Below are positions 1-14,900 of a DNA stretch of 64,000 nt, one piece after another. The notes below the pieces were generated by a model, which ran no database searches, was not told where the DNA came from, and was given only the letters and a program-made list of their open reading frames with translations. The DNA lies in contig JASANE010003392.1 in the NCBI GenBank assembly GCA_030248225.1, forward strand, positions 62,001 through 126,000, in the 5' to 3' direction. The stretch comes from Trileptium ribeirensis (lineage: Eukaryota > Nematoda > Enoplea > Enoplida > Thoracostomopsidae). A program made the translations under genes and the position numbers. Positions within the stretch are counted from its first letter, which is position 1; every line of letters starts with the position of its first letter.

Positions 1-2060
1 CCGGCGTTTACTGCGTTAGAAATGGGTACGGCTGAGTATGTGCCTAAATTTGGCAACAACCGTGTCTTGTCCTGTAGGTAGCGTGTTGCCCCCAAAACGT
101 GCGAGAATGGACAGTAGCTGCGAACTGACCAGGACATAGTGCAACTGAAAAAAGCCGGATATTTTCGCGTTTCTCAGTGGCACTATTTGTGCCTGCAGTT
201 ACTATTTACCACTCGAATATTAAGAAACTGCGCCGCGGAGATAAGGCTTGTACCGTTTTTTTTCTGCAAGTCTCGTTTCAATCAGGGCGTTGAATTAGCT
301 ACATACGATGAGGCTATTATACTTTTACATAGGAAAGTGCACTATCGTAGATATACGTCGAAATTGTCTTCTTCAGTAGGTGTACACAGAAATTCCAACT
401 CTAGCGTTACCGGAGGTCTTTGGTCTTGGGATAATCTTGTAACAGGCAGACAGGTTTCGGATATGGCTGCAATGTCGGTGTTTCGTTTTGTTAAATAACA
501 GTTCATCGTATTCAACGCGCAACAGTATTCGAACCCTATATGATGAAATTCATTGTCCTGGGGCCATTCTTTGCATATTTTTACGCGAGTGTGCCTTCCC
601 AGTACGGGAGAAACCAATAGTAGCTGACTTTTTATCGTAGTTTGTCACCCACTATCTAAATGAAGCCAGTTCTGGGGCCCCCAGCATTTGCCCTTTCGCG
701 TTCCAGCTTGCCACATGGCGTAACCTGGCATTTTGTACATGGAAAGGCATGGGAGCTCCGGCGTGATTCTCTAGTTGTAGTGGAGTCGTTATGCACAGAC
801 CCTCAGTTTTAGGCGGTAGCTCGGACCCCGACCAAGCTTTGTAAGGGGTAGGTCTGACCTCCCTCCGGTTTTGAGAGGGATTCGGTTAAACCATCAAAAC
901 GTCTGCGTCATCAAACACGGGTTAACATATGAATGCAGAAGTGTCATACTCTTCTCTAATGCACTCTTGATATTAATAATGTTCATTTCAGTGCAACATA
1001 CCTATCGTTTACCTGTATCAGGCAAGAACCTTAGCCACAGTTTTTGTGAATTTTTTGCAATTTTGTAAGCTTGTATATGTAGCAAAGTCGCAACTCTCGA
1101 TTAGATTATTCCTAATTTGACTTGAAAAGGGGAAATTTACAATGTTTGTGGTTTTCGTCGGTTTTGTGATAATTAGGACGGGCAATCATGTATGAAGCAA
1201 CGCAACACAAAGATATGTGTGCAGTTAGGTTTTTTCGAGCCCAATAAAAATATCAATCAGAAATGGGATTTGCGTGATACAGGCAATTTTTTTTGCACGG
1301 GCGACCGCTATTTTATAGCCTTTTTGTACGGCCAAATTAGTGCCTGGTAGCCTTCAGTTAGGAGCCTCCTGCTCCAACCCGTTAGGAGTTGGGGGTGGGG
1401 GTCGGGCCAGCAATACGTTGGGGAAATTTTTCTAGGTTAGTTGAGGGTTGAACTATGCCACCAGGTTAACTGGTGGGTATCATAATAGCGTTTTATCATG
1501 TCTTCCAAGAACTTACAGCATATGTATGTCTGTTTTGAGCTATAATTAATGAAAATATGTATTTAAGTACACTGCGATTCATTTTACTTAAGAATTTATC
1601 ATGAATAATTGAAGAAATAATAGTTTTGTTTTTGCTAAGCCATTTTTTATGTCACCTCAAAATCCTGCAGGGCGTTGGGAGGGAGCCAAACTTTACATAG
1701 GGCATGATCTGTGATGGCCGCCTAAAACATGATGAGTTCGGGATTCCTGCCTGCCCCTCTGCGACGAGGCCAGATTTGAGGAAACTCTGCTTCAATTATT
1801 GCTCGCCTTTCTATGTGGTTTCAGCCGCTAACTTGATTTTCTACATTTTTCTTATTAGTTATTGCGTCCTGCCGGCTCTATGTCTGTCACATCATCATTC
1901 GAATTCAGCTCTACAAGCAGGCATATGTCATATAAATGTTAAATTTTTTGACTTTGATCTAGAGAAAGCTTTGTCTCTGTGCAACGTAAGGCGAATTTTG
2001 CCCATCTCAGCCCAGGAATGCAGCAATACTGACATATATATATATAACATATATACATAT
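1..2060. other. Upstream region with no recognised gene
   Basis: The first 800 bases are a little richer in G and C than the rest. Several open frames exist (139-498, 1704-2219), but none has a family motif or convincing splice borders. The region should hold the NCAPH promoter and first exon if they lie within the window, but I could not point to either. Fragments near 1370-1460 and 1651-1705 resemble repeat pieces near 18590, 30000 and 39310. Confidence 0.5.
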
Positions 2061-2574
2061 GGGTCATTTCACGAAACCATGTCATTTTGTTCAAGGGGGC
2101 TACATCGGCACATTTTGGCCTATACCATCAGTCTTTTGGAAATAAATTTAATGTCGCCGTGGGGTGTAGCCAGAAACACATGTCCCACTATAAACGTTCG
2201 CCGTATCGCTAGAACGTGATACATATGTATGTTTTTTATTTCCCTGTGATCGTTTGGTATTTGCTTATTTTTCCGCAACAACTTGGGAGTAAGCATCGAC
2301 ACTGAAGCTGACGTCCCGCATTGTCCTTGGTATCATCACCTAAATGTATGCTAATCATATTGTGTTAAACCAAATCTAGAATCTAGCAGTAGCTAAAGTG
2401 TCACGCGTTGTATGTTGTAGGAAGGAAGGTTGCTCGTTTTGCATAGAGACATCGATATTCGAAAAATTCAGGATGTTTACGTCGGAAGGGGTCTCGGCGC
2501 TATACATTCGAAAACGTTTCATTTTGTATTGAAAAAGGGGTGTTTCAAAACTACATGGTTTCGTGAAATGACCC
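2061..2574. mobile_element. MITE-like element with about 25-bp terminal inverted repeats
   Basis: The left end reads GGGTCATTTCACGAAACCAT and the right end is its exact reverse complement at 2555-2574. The match continues outward through short AT-rich flanks (ATAT). The 514-bp interior has no recognised coding sequence. The superfamily is not clear; flanking TA/ATAT would suit a Tc1/mariner-like duplication. Confidence 0.75.
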
Positions 2575-2870
2575 ATATATGTATTATGTATGTAATGTAT
2601 AAAATATCTGCCCCTTCTATTGATCTCTTCCTCCCGGCCTCGGGGTCATACCCTATTGCCAGAGGCCTACCGAAGCTCCGAGGTCAAGTATTGTCTTCTA
2701 AATCTATCATATATGCGACTACACACAGCGGTATTGGTACATTTAATTGCACTGGATAATATTTTGATTAATTAATGTGAAATTAATTGTCTAAACGTAG
2801 ACAAGTTTTTCGACAAGCATACGGTAAATATCAACATAGTCTTGCTGTAATTATGCATGTTTCGCTTCAG

Positions 2871-2961
2871 ACGAATCGAACAAACTGCCGGCGGCGATGA
2901 TAGAAGCAACGCAGAGATCGCAGAACATTATTCTAAGTGCATTAAACTTTTAACTGAAAAT
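2871..2961 (+). CDS. NCAPH: NCAPH exon: N-terminal SMC2-binding block
   Basis: Encodes SNAEIAEHYSKCIKLLTEN, the most conserved N-terminal stretch of CAP-H. In the family it forms the helix that binds the SMC2 neck. The donor is AAT|gtaagt at 2962. A good acceptor (tttcgcttcag) ends at 2870, so the exon probably continues from an upstream exon in phase 2. An in-frame ATG at 2857 lies inside that acceptor tract and would give a start only about 20 residues before the conserved block. I prefer the acceptor because family members carry a longer N-terminal tail, but I could not find the preceding exon. Confidence 0.88.
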
Positions 2962-5900
2962 GTAAGTCTTGATGCGAAATCCGGTTTCTGTTATGATGTG
3001 CGTTCAGCTGGAATGGCCATTGGGCAGTTCACAGTGTTGGCCACCCAGCAGTAAGTTTGGTACCTCGAATTTTTTATTGTGAATCCGAAAATTTTCTTTT
3101 CTGCTAAATTTTACGTTCAGTGGTTGTGAATTTTGGCATATGCAAAACAGATAGGCATAATTTCATATAAAACAGGGAACCCTGGTCTTATCAGTGAGGT
3201 AAAATAAAATGAAGTGGTAGTCAACATATTGCCTGTGTTGTACTGAACGATGGGTTATTCAAATGATTCAACACGTTGGTTTTATTGTTTTAAAAGGGCA
3301 TTCTATGCGTCGTTACCTCCATAGGATTATAAATTAAATTCCGGTAACGAAATTGTGAAATTTTGGTATATTTTCAATTAGCTGTGCGTTGAGGGCTATA
3401 GTGGGACTATAGTTTTTGGTATAGCTTGATACGAAGAATGCTATTGCATTTGCGTGGAAATAAGCCATTTGAGCAAGTACTAGGGCCATACATCGTAAAA
3501 TATCTTTCTTAATTTTAAATTGCTTGAAAGCTGTGATTTTTAAATTTCAAATGTTCCCACGTAGCATTGTTTTGTTAATACAAAATTAAGGCGAACAATT
3601 CCTACATAATTAGTGAAAATCCTATTGATTTAATATTTATCAACTTGCATTGCGATACCAAACGGCGAAATGTAATTTCCTATCCGATGGTATTCGCCTC
3701 CGTAAGCCCGGGAGACCACAACATGATGCAATTTGGTGTATTTCACATTGCTGAGAGGAGCCCAACACAGTTCGGCCAGCGACGGGTAATGGACGCGCGT
3801 GTCTTCGTTCTTCGCCAAATTTGAGGTTCCAAATTGAACTTTAGAGCTCTTCTTGCAGGCCTAGAAATGTAATAATATACCCGCAGTACATGACTGTGAC
3901 TGTGATTTTCAATGCACTTTGGTTAGTTCTTCTCACAAGTGTAGAAAAGGTGGGGTAGGGAGGGTGGACTATCAGAAAATGGAAAAGCCTGTTTTTACAG
4001 TTAATTCCAATATACACGTGACAATGTTACACATGTGATCCCGTGTATTTTTCACAACAGATCCAGGAAATCGCCTCCATGGGCTGAAAAATTGTGAAGA
4101 CAAGCTCACTTTTTTGGTTTCACGGCCTATGCAGAAATAAATTGTTGCTATGTGCGTTACTTCGTCATACTTTGAGCATAGCACTATAATAATCACAGAA
4201 ATGTTTCGAAACGTGCTTAGTACTTAATCTCAAAAATACTTTCATGTAAAGCTATGTCGTTCGAGTTAACAAACCTGCATCAAGCAAGCCTTCTTATTAA
4301 AGTGATAAGTTGTAATTCGGTAATGTTGCATTATCCGCAAATTGATTCTTTTCTTGCGATCGTTTCAACAGACTGTCTGTATTGTCTTTTGTTCTTTAGC
4401 ATAGATTCCGTTGGTGTGGCAGAAGCCTTTGGAGAATAACATTAGTGAACAAACTATTGGCAACAAGTCAACGTTTTCAAATGAGCTAACAAAGCTTTGA
4501 GATGCCCAAGGCGCTTAAAACTGTAAAAATTACCGAAATTTTTAGCTTGTAAACCCAAAGTGCTAAAGTTTAAAGTAGCTAATATTACACCGCAGAAACG
4601 GTTATCCGGTTGAGATTAAATTTTGTTTTAAGCAAATAGTTTTTATGTAATTTAATCAATTTTTTTTATCTTTGGCTAACCTGTTATTCAATATCGTTTT
4701 ATAAAGTTGATATTATTAGTAAAAGAGATTTAGGATGACAAAAGCGGCTTGTATGTTATTCTTATTTTGCTTCAGAAAATTGGTATAAAGAATGCTTTCA
4801 GTTTACATTTAATCGATATGTTGCCTGATGTTTTACGTGAGAAAGAGTCTGTGGACGGGCATACAAATTTTCAGGTTGGCATGTTAAGTGTGAATTTTAT
4901 TGTATTGCGGACTTATAGTCACTGAATTCTTAATTTTTTCTTGGGTCATCCTCAAATTTAAATTTGCGACGTCGAATCGCCTGCTATAACTCAAACGAAT
5001 GGTTTGAAAGGAAAACTTTTTGCATAAGCTTCGTGTACATTGGTTTTTCGCGATTTTGTGCTCCACGAAACAAATTAGTTAAATTGATTGCGATAAAAAA
5101 CGGTGCGCTCAGTATTAAAACTCTTGGCTTGGCCATGACAATTTCGCAGTGTAGCAGAGAACACGAGTGATTCGTTACGTCTGCTAACATACAATTTTGT
5201 TTATTTGTTTTTGTGTATTTGTTGTACATTTGCGTAAAGCAGGATAAATTACCGGAACGAATTAAATGTGCTTGGGGTCATAATAAGTTGTACATGTTAC
5301 AATCCATTTATGTTATTTTGATGCCGGTACTTCTAAGATGCTTACCTCGGAGGTGATTCATGAAACAATTTTTCGATAATACGTTGTAAGTAGATTTCGT
5401 AAGGTACTGATCTGCGATTCTACAGTTTCAAAATAATTAGATATAGATTAAAATGCTCAAGAACTTTCCAATACAGAGCTTAGCTACGCTTAGATTTAAA
5501 TGTAATGGCGCATCCATCAGCTGCTATAGTTTGTGGCTTTGCGTATTCAAGTAGGCTGCCAGTTTAGCATATCTCGCTTTTCCTATATCGCATTTACTTC
5601 CAGTCCATGATAATTACTTGACCCAAATCATACATGGATTGAAGTTCTGAAATCGTAGTACTACCACTCGAGTACTTGGTCTTTGGATTTGTCTAGTCCC
5701 GCCTGTCATGAATTCATGCCGAACCTTACATTGAAATTGCGTAAACTTATCTGCATTTGAAAATTGTACGTTTTGAGCTAAACGACAACCCCATTGCTCT
5801 CTATCAGACAAGAAATCGTGCAGTATTTAAAAATGTTTTTCAATCCAGTTTTAGTATTTGAGGCTTAGGGAGTAACCTGAATTCCAATATCACTTCTGAC

Positions 5901-8900
5901 AAAATCCAGCTTTCGTTTCCGCCAAATTTTTGCTGGAATCGCAGTTCCTGTTTTATGTCTTTTGGATATCTGCGTGTCGTATTTTATATTAAATGTTTTC
6001 CATTTCCTGTCAAAATTGGCTAACGAAGTATTAGCTCTGTTAATTCCCCAACGGCCATTTATCGACTTTGACTTTGCAGTTTATAAAGCACATAAATAAC
6101 GCTAATGAAACACTAGCATATTTTTAGCTTTCGGAGCTGTTCTAGTCCAGCATTTGTTAACTATACCGTTATTAAACGTACAGCTCAACAGTTCCTGCTT
6201 AGTAACTAGCGATAAACTATCTACAATGGTTTCATATTTCAATATTTCGCACAGAAAATGTTGCCTTAAAAGAAATACATGGAAAAAATTTTGTTATAGT
6301 TTATTTGCATTATAAGTGTTGTGAAATGACAAAGATAAATTTTTCAGTTCATGCTCAGGATTTAATAGTTATTTGTTCTAGGTTGCTGGAGCATCGCTAG
6401 ATGCTAGTGCGAAAATTTACGCATATCGAGTCGATGTAGTTCATCAGGCAGCTTACCAGATGATCGGTGGTCTTGGTAAAGGCAGCAAAGAGAACAAAGG
6501 TATGTTATTCCTGTTACATAATCAGATTTAAAAACATTTTGTGTAATGTATACCACCGAACTATTTCACAGCTGGCCTGTATATACAATCAAAATAATTG
6601 CTCATGCGGTGTGCAGCTGTTTGTCTGTTCAGCACAAGCACATTTACATCTCTGCACTTCTAGCGAACATTCATTATTTCCTATTTTCAGAGTTACGGGT
6701 GCAATAATCTTTGTTTTGTGTAAGTTTCCAATTATCTTGCGCTGCAGTTATAGCTAACTGCAAAATTAGCGGGACACAACAATATCCGGAAACAATTTCG
6801 TATCCGGATATTTTACGCTTTTTCGTCTATGACATTGGCCTGTAACTACCTTCAAAGTTTAAATAGTAGCTTCTCGGAGAGGATGCACGAACCCTTGGTT
6901 TGACGATACCGAGACGGCACTATTTAAAGTGTTGCTTATCCATGTTTATTGTCAGAAAACCGTATGCTGTTCTAAGTATACATTATATATAGAATTTAGC
7001 ATAGGCTAGAATCAAATTCAAACACGGATTCAAAATTATTCACGTTTTGCAAACGTATCAATTTCTGTATTTAATCGTTTGAGTATGTATATTATGTGTA
7101 TTTAATAACAAGAGAAGCAATTTTCGGTGTTAAAAACTAGTGATGTACCGGGGTTGTAGCCCCGGGTCCGGGGCAACAAATTTAGCCCCAGACCCGGTAA
7201 AGGTAAAATTTAGATGCCAGGGCCGGGGCTACTGTTTCAGAAAAAATATTTTTTGGTAGCCGGCGAAATTTTTCTAAGGGTGGAGGTCGGTACGGCAGTG
7301 ATGACCTTTTTTTGGTCATTGGCGTTAAATTTTCGCCTTGAAGTTCACCTCACTCTGCTGCGGTGGGGGTTAAGGTTCCAGAGGGATTTTACTCCCTCAC
7401 AACCCCTGTCGGAATGTATGTATGTATATGTGGTATAAATGCTCTATATGCGCTGGAAAATCGAACACATAGTACTTTTCGGGGCATTTTTAGCCCTGGC
7501 CATGGTAAAATTTTTGCCCCGGTACAACACTATTAAAAACCCTAACTGATCCCTCCAACTCCCGGGAGTCCTTTCTCCTAAAATTTTGGCCGAGCACCCC
7601 GAGCGGGGCGATCCGCTCGTTTATACGCGGGATCTAGCAGTTGAACTGGAAGATCATAAACAAAGTACTGCATGTAACTGTTAGGAATTGGACGGAAAAT
7701 ACATGTATTGATTGGAAGTGCGTATATTTTGAAAGGGAAAATTCTGGCGATTTTCAGCCCAGAGACGAAAAATCTGTTAATTTCTTGCCAACGTAGGAAA
7801 AAATTCGCATGTTTTAGTCCATGAGGAAAAATTGTATATATTTTAGTCGGACATAACAGATTTCGATGTATTAGTCCTCCAGTATAGTACGCTGGGTGTA
7901 TAATCCAGTATATATGACCACCAGTTCGAACTGGATTATATATATTTATTATATTTTGCTATGTATGTTTTTACATATGTGTCCTTTTATATACATGTTT
8001 ACGTCGGTATTACTTCATGAATTGGGAGAACAACCGGAGGTATATTAATATAACTACCTTCACCCAATTTTGGGAAGCCATGTTTACAAGTGCTGACGAA
8101 TGGTTATACAGTTGATTACGAAGTGGGATCATTACGCTAAAAAGTTCTTTGTTTGATTTCTGGATGCTTGATTAAAAAGTGGTCCACTACGCAACCCTGT
8201 GTAAACTGCTTCTCACTGTATATAACTGGCTGTCATTGAGCGTAGATTAATAACTTAGGGTCAGTTATCACTCGCACTGTGGCTCTAATCTGCGTATACA
8301 GTACTTAATAAGTATAAATTATAACATCTTTTAGACAAAGACGGTACGGTAGATGATTTGAGTGGCGACGCCTCCGATACCGAAATAAAAACGCAGGCCG
8401 TTCGTAAAAAAGTGAAGAAAAAGGTAGCGCTCCGTTTCAGAATGGAATAGACAATTTTTCACGCTCTGTTTTGTTTATTATCTATTACATTGAACGCAGG
8501 TTTTGTATTGCTTTGAACGCTGACTTTTTACTCAATATTTAAGTTGAAAATTTTGGAAAGTCACTGAAATTACTACGCGATCTTTCAGGAAAATTCATTT
8601 GTGTAAACCATTCGTATTCATAAGTACGTAGTACAGCTTGTTGTCTATGTAGTTCCTCAGACTTAGCATTGGAGCGTGGCGCTTTCCTATGTTACAATTA
8701 CATGACCCCAGGTCTTGCGTACTTGCTGTCACGCTTGAAACTCTTTACCATTTATATCATATGCAGGGATTTTCCGTCAAGTGTTTGGGCTCAGGTTACA
8801 TGTCCATTTAAAAATTATATGCATAGTAGCAGAGCATTATGTCTCAATGTTTACTCAATTCGGTAAATTTATTTATTGTTCGAAGTCAACTACATTTGTT

Positions 8901-11900
8901 CGGTGATATTCGCTAAATTTTAATACTTCAAGTATGGTGTATTCTAACAGATATATTGGAAATCAGCCATTTCTCTGGTCTAATGGAGAACATGGTAGAA
9001 ATCAAATTTATATTCAGAGCGTAGTGTAACAAGGTGGAGATTGTGTGTTGCAGGGGTGAATTTTTAAAATTCTGTCTGTATTTATGCGTGAGTATGATCG
9101 GCCACAGCTAGGGAACGACTTTACCAATTTTAATGATTTTGGGCTCATTCGAACCGGCATAGCCGGTTTACCGTGCACATCGTCGAGCGTTGGTTCCAGG
9201 GTCAGAGGTTAAAATGACGGGTTTGTAGCCCATTTTAGGACCCTTCACTAAAGCAAGGTCATTTTTGTCTAAACTTTTGAATTTTTCTCTGGTTGGTTTT
9301 ATTTCGTATTAAAATGATACATGGCGATGCTATTTTGTTTTTCGATGAAGGCTCCCGTTCTGGAGTTATGGGGTGTCAGGTACGGGGGTATGGCGTCCCC
9401 ATGGTTAGGAGTCTGACGACAAAATGAGGGTTTATACCCTCTTTTAGTTTAAAGCTCCGGTTCTGGAGTTATGGAGTTTGAGGTATGACACCCTCGTGGT
9501 TCCTCGGCCCAAAATTCGAAAATTTGTTCGGATGTCCTGGGGGCTGAAAAGTTTCACTTGGGGGTTTTTGGGCATGGGAAAGTTATTGCCAGTCACTACG
9601 TTCTGCAATATCGATAGAGTTACTAGTATAGCAGAGCTTTAAAATGGATGAAATCATAAATATTATGACCTTAAAACACTCAATTATGTGAAATAACTTT
9701 GCAATTAATGTCATTGTATATTGTTAATGGATACTAAATAATTAGACACATCTGATATTTTGGCCAAAACGGCAATTTTATCAAAAGCCCAGATGGTGAT
9801 CTGACGATGTCCGTAGCGCATACGCGGTTATCACCGAATATGTTAAAATGTTAAAACGATTCCAATTTCGACAGATTATTATACATTATTTTGGTAACGT
9901 TAAAGTTGGTAATCGTATAAATATTTTGTTTTACTTTGTTTATTTTTAGACAAAGTGTCGGACGGTTGAAGCAAACCTAAAAAATATCACATTGGCTGAT
10001 GTCGAATGTGAATATCAAGTCAGTATTTATTTCAAGCAGCGGTGAACTGGTAAACAGCTCCTAAGGCCATCCGCGTATACAGCCCTTGCCAGAAATGGCT
10101 GCATTTGCTCGAGATTAGTTCTATTTCCGTTCAAAAGGTATTTGATTGCGTTCCACATCAAATCGAACGTGTAGATGAAAACGTCAAAGACTTAAAAATG
10201 CAATAATGTTGTTCGAAACATGATCACTTGTTCGTCAAAAATTGCTTCGTTCGAAATATTTATAGAAGCTTTCGATGTTGGCAACCCAGTCATTTTCTGG
10301 CAGTAACTGTAACTTATAACTGGTTTGATGAATTCAGATTTTATTCAGCGCCTAACATAATCTAGTTTTGACCTATCTTTACATTCGCACTACTTCAAAA
10401 CGATTCTTTGTCCAAAATATATCTATGTAGTAGCTCGCAAATCGAGTGGAAACGGGGCAAATGTGGCAATTCTACCCTTATTTGCGATTTTGTCGTTCCA
10501 AATTCAGGTCCCTAATTTCTGAGTCCACTTTAGGTGCGAACGGATGGGTTGTTTTGTCGAGTCAGTGCAGGATCGTAAAAGCGATACGTGTACGCGAACA
10601 AAGGTTTGTGGTATAACGACATGTTGGCACTGTTCATGGTGGCTATTTTTCGATTTAGCGTCACATTTTTCTGACCACTTACTCGGGAAGACGCGATTGG
10701 TAAGAATTTCCACCAAGAATGCATATGAAGCCCGCAGAGTTTTCCGCGTTTTTGGAAGGCCCTGGACAGTGTGTATATGAGCGTACAAAGCGTACTGTAC
10801 ATAGTTGAAAGCAAGTTGCTAGAATGTTAATCTTATAGTGAATAGTATCGCACAACGCGAATTGCAAAATGATATTTTTAGATGTTTCTTCACTAATGAC
10901 TAAAAACAAATATATCTACTAAAAATTTTGTTGCATATTTGTGAGCCATGTTGCGCAAATGGAGCACGTTTTGCTCAAAAAAACCAGTTTTGCTATGTGT
11001 AAGAGGCATTCTGGGTCGTTACGCGGTAGACTAATTCTTACCAAAGCATAGTGGGCAACATTAACGAACCCTGAGATTAAGACCGCTTTACAAATTAGAG
11101 CGAAATTGTTGTTTTTGAGTCAAATTCGAGATCCGCTCACCATGGGTGAGTACATGTGTGTGTACCTAATCGAGTATGAACTGGCCAAGTACTTTAAACC
11201 TTGATGAATTTAGAGAACTAACCTGGATAATCGTGCGTTAACTGTTGTGTAACTAGGTTATAATTGTATGTCGGTTATATGTCCTGTATGTATACCTTTA
11301 GATGTTTACACATATAATATCGTGTATTTATCCGTTTACCATTCTATACCCATGTGTTTATTATTGTATGACCATGTATTTGTTAAAATGAACTATTTGT
11401 GTAACTCGTGGAACCGTTGTAGAACTGCTGACATTTGGGAGATGAATAACTAGCTTATCTAATGAGCCTACGATCGCAGAGTTATTGTATGTACCTAAGT
11501 AAACCCTGAAGTAAACTTTTGGTAAACTCTTTACTCTTGGTTAAAGCAACTTCAGGGTAATATGATAGATATGCATGTGACCCCATAAACCCTGTGAATA
11601 TTTAGCCGCTTGGATGTTTCTGAAGGATGTACCGTGTTCATAACCATAAATTGATGTATTATTATAATTATATACGAAATTGTATGAATAAAGACTGAAT
11701 ACTTGACTTATATGTATATATATATTCTGGTGCTATGTTGTAACCAAATTGAATCGAATTCATTCTGTCAATTGTAATTGTATGAAAAGTTTGTGAAACA
11801 TTCGATTTTCGTGAACCTTGTGCCATTATTGTACAGTTTCCGGGCTCTCCAAATTGGGATGAGGGCCCCCTGGCATTTTTCTGTTCCGCCTGGTTCAGAA

Positions 11901-14900
11901 CAGGTGTCTCCCGGTTCATCCCTTCGCAAAATTTTGGGCTCCCAGCGGTTCACCACATCTTGGCACATTTTGTTTTGCTTCCAATCGGTCCAAAGTATAT
12001 AAAATTTGTACTAAAATTCCTTCCTGAAGCCAAAAATTTCGCAAAATTTGCTTCAAAATATCTTTTTTCTCCATCAAAAGCGTTTTGGCAGTATTGCTGA
12101 CATGAGTTTTAACCGTTTTTCTCTTGGAAAAATACCCTCTGGCAAAATTGGGCGCTCTCCGGTTTGGAACCATCGCGTCCCCCTGTCAAAATTTTCAGCG
12201 AATGGAGAGCCAGCGTCTATGATTGACTTTACGAACGTTATTGATTCGTATTCTGGTCATAGTAAACTTGCATAATCTATTTCTTAATCATGTCAGTAAA
12301 TCTTGTATAATTGATGTGTTTCCGGTCGGCCCGGTCTGCTAGGGTTTCCCACGAAACTTTACTTGCCCCGACTTACTATCAGTATTCATTGTAATTCGAT
12401 TTGCTACTCGCATTAGCAATGAAAATGCTGCAAAGAGTGCACACATAGCCAGCGGGGTTTGGTGGGATATCTTGCTGTACCTTACCAGCCCCGACCAGCC
12501 ACTTTCGTTGGTAATGTTCGTTTTGTTATTTGTATTCCTATATGGAATGGCATGACGGTACGTAGCAATATTATAATGGGCTCAGGACCTCTGCAAAAAA
12601 AATCGGTGTACACTAGCGACCCGGAGATGCCCTCATGTCCCCCTGCACTTGAAAAAGCGTCTTGAGTTGTGGCTGTTCGCCGTGCAGTTTTATGTACAAA
12701 TACTGAGTTGCCAAATTCCCCAGTGAAAATAAACTGCGGAAAAAGTTTTAGTAAAAACCAATTCAAAGTGCCAGTTCCGTATCCTCAGAATTGATGCTCC
12801 GGCCCATAACCTCGGAACGGCTCGGAATTTGTAGAAGCGGGCCAAACGTAGAGAGACCGGCCCCGTCTGGATCCGTTCAAAACCCACGGACTTATATGGC
12901 TTACGTAGAAGTACTTAGCGTATGCTTGGCTAACATAAATTGCGTCAAGCACCAGCCAGTGCGCTTGTAAACTTCGTAAATAAATTTGAAGTATAAGCAC
13001 CAGCCTAAGTTGAAGTAAACTAACTTTATCTGCAACGCAGCCAGAAACTGCTTGCTTGGCCATGAACTGTTTGTCTCATTTATAACATACTGGTTAGAAA
13101 ATTATCATTATCATCTAACTGACGGGCACTGTTTGTCCAACGTTAGTCTGAACAGTGCCTCTGATCACTGATCAGAAAATTACTTTCTATCATTTTTTAT
13201 TAGAATCATATAAAGCAATAATTTCAAGTTTCATACAGAATAACATGTAACAAACGTATGTGTAGTAAAGGGAGGCGACTGGAGACAGCGAAAGTTAGTA
13301 TTCTACGCTCCAAGCGTTGTAAGCACATTCAGTTTGACGCAGTATGCCCATTGGTGTATAGTGGAAAACATTTTTTGCTCTGGTATCCAAAAATCGACAT
13401 ATTAATCGATAAATAAACATTATTTGCTTAGTCTCTTTAAAGTTTCAGAAAGGCAATAATGCCATCGCAATAGATTAAGTTTAATGTAAAAGTTACTTTT
13501 AATTCATTTTAAATCCAATATAGCTTCATTTCTTCCTTCATCTGTTTTAGTATATAAATTTCGAAGACCAGGTTCCGGATCCGGTTTAAATGGACGGTTC
13601 CGGTTATATCATTTTTGATTTGACGTGTTCCGGGGTCAGAGGTCAAAATGGGGTTTTTTCCCATTTTAGCAGACTTCACGGAAGCAAGGTTACTTTTATC
13701 GTAACTTTAGATTTTTCTCTTGTAGGTTTTATTTCATAGCAAAATAATAAATTGCGATGCCTCTTTTTTGTTTTTCGACTAAGGCTAGGGTTATGGGGTT
13801 TGAGGTATGGCACCCTCGTGGTGCCTTTACCCAAAATGCGAGAATTTGTTCTGACGGCCTGGCGGCTGAAAAGTTCACTTGGGGTAGGTGTTGCTATGCG
13901 ACCCATGATTCCATGTGTGCGAGGAGTTGCTACTCTGGCTGACGTTCAGAAAATTATGGTATATATACCTTTTTGTTGTCTTTTAGAGCCATATAATCCA
14001 ATCATGGCAAGTTTCCTACGGCATAACATGTAACTAACGTATGTCTAGTAAAAGGAAGCGATTTTAGACAGTGAAATTGTTTAGCCTACGCTCCATGCAC
14101 TAAGTTTAATATAAAATATATTTTAAATCCACAATGCCTTCATTCCGTTCTTCATCTATTTTACTATACATATAAATTTCGAAAACCTGGGTCCGGTTCC
14201 GATTATTCCGTGCTGTGCAGAATAACCAAATTATTCACCCGTGCACAGCTCAAGAACAAAATGTGCACAAAGTTGTATGGGTACAAAATTGCGGACAAAA
14301 TTTGTCGACGAAATGTGGCATAAATGTGAATTTTTTGAGCTGAATCAGACGTACAAAAAATAATAAAACTTTAATACTTACTACTATCTGAATACTGGAT
14401 CATCTAACCATATGAACCGAAACCAGATTCCTACCAGTCAGGTTTTTTTCAGAACGTAGTGAAACGTCGTGGAGATTTTGTGTTGCAGGGGTAAAATCTT
14501 TTATATTCCGTCTGTGTGTGTGTGATCGGCCATAACTAGGGAACGACCTAACCATTTTTCATGATCTTGGGCTTTATTCAAACCGGCATAGTCGATTTAC
14601 CTTGTACATCCCCGAGCATTTTTTGATTTGGGTCTGGTTCCGGGGTCAGGGGCCAAAATGTGGTGTTTTGCTTCATTTTAGTACCCTTCACGGAAGCAAG
14701 GTTATTTTTATCTTAACTTTCGAATTTTTTCTCTGGATGGTTTTGTTTCATAGTAAAATGATAAATGTCGATGACTCTTTTTTGATTTTCGATTGGCGCC
14801 CCAATTGTTCCTCGACCCAAAAATTGTAAATTTGTTCTTGCGTCTTCGGCGGCTGATAAGTTTTACCTGGGGATTTATGGGCATAGGAAACTCATTGCTG

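Noticed and set aside
139..498. 119-codon open frame at the window start, possible first NCAPH exon
   Set aside because: It begins at a non-ATG codon, shows no resemblance to the CAP-H N-terminus, and has no phase-2 donor in frame that I could justify.
1704..2219. 171-codon open frame, one of the longest in the window
   Set aside because: No family motif, no codon-usage or splice support, and its end runs into the inverted-repeat element at 2061. Chance frame.
7893..7945. CCAGTTCGAACTGG, considered as a tRNA T-loop
   Set aside because: It is a palindrome within a short inverted repeat (ATAATCCAG...CTGGATTAT). No acceptor or anticodon stems fit around it.
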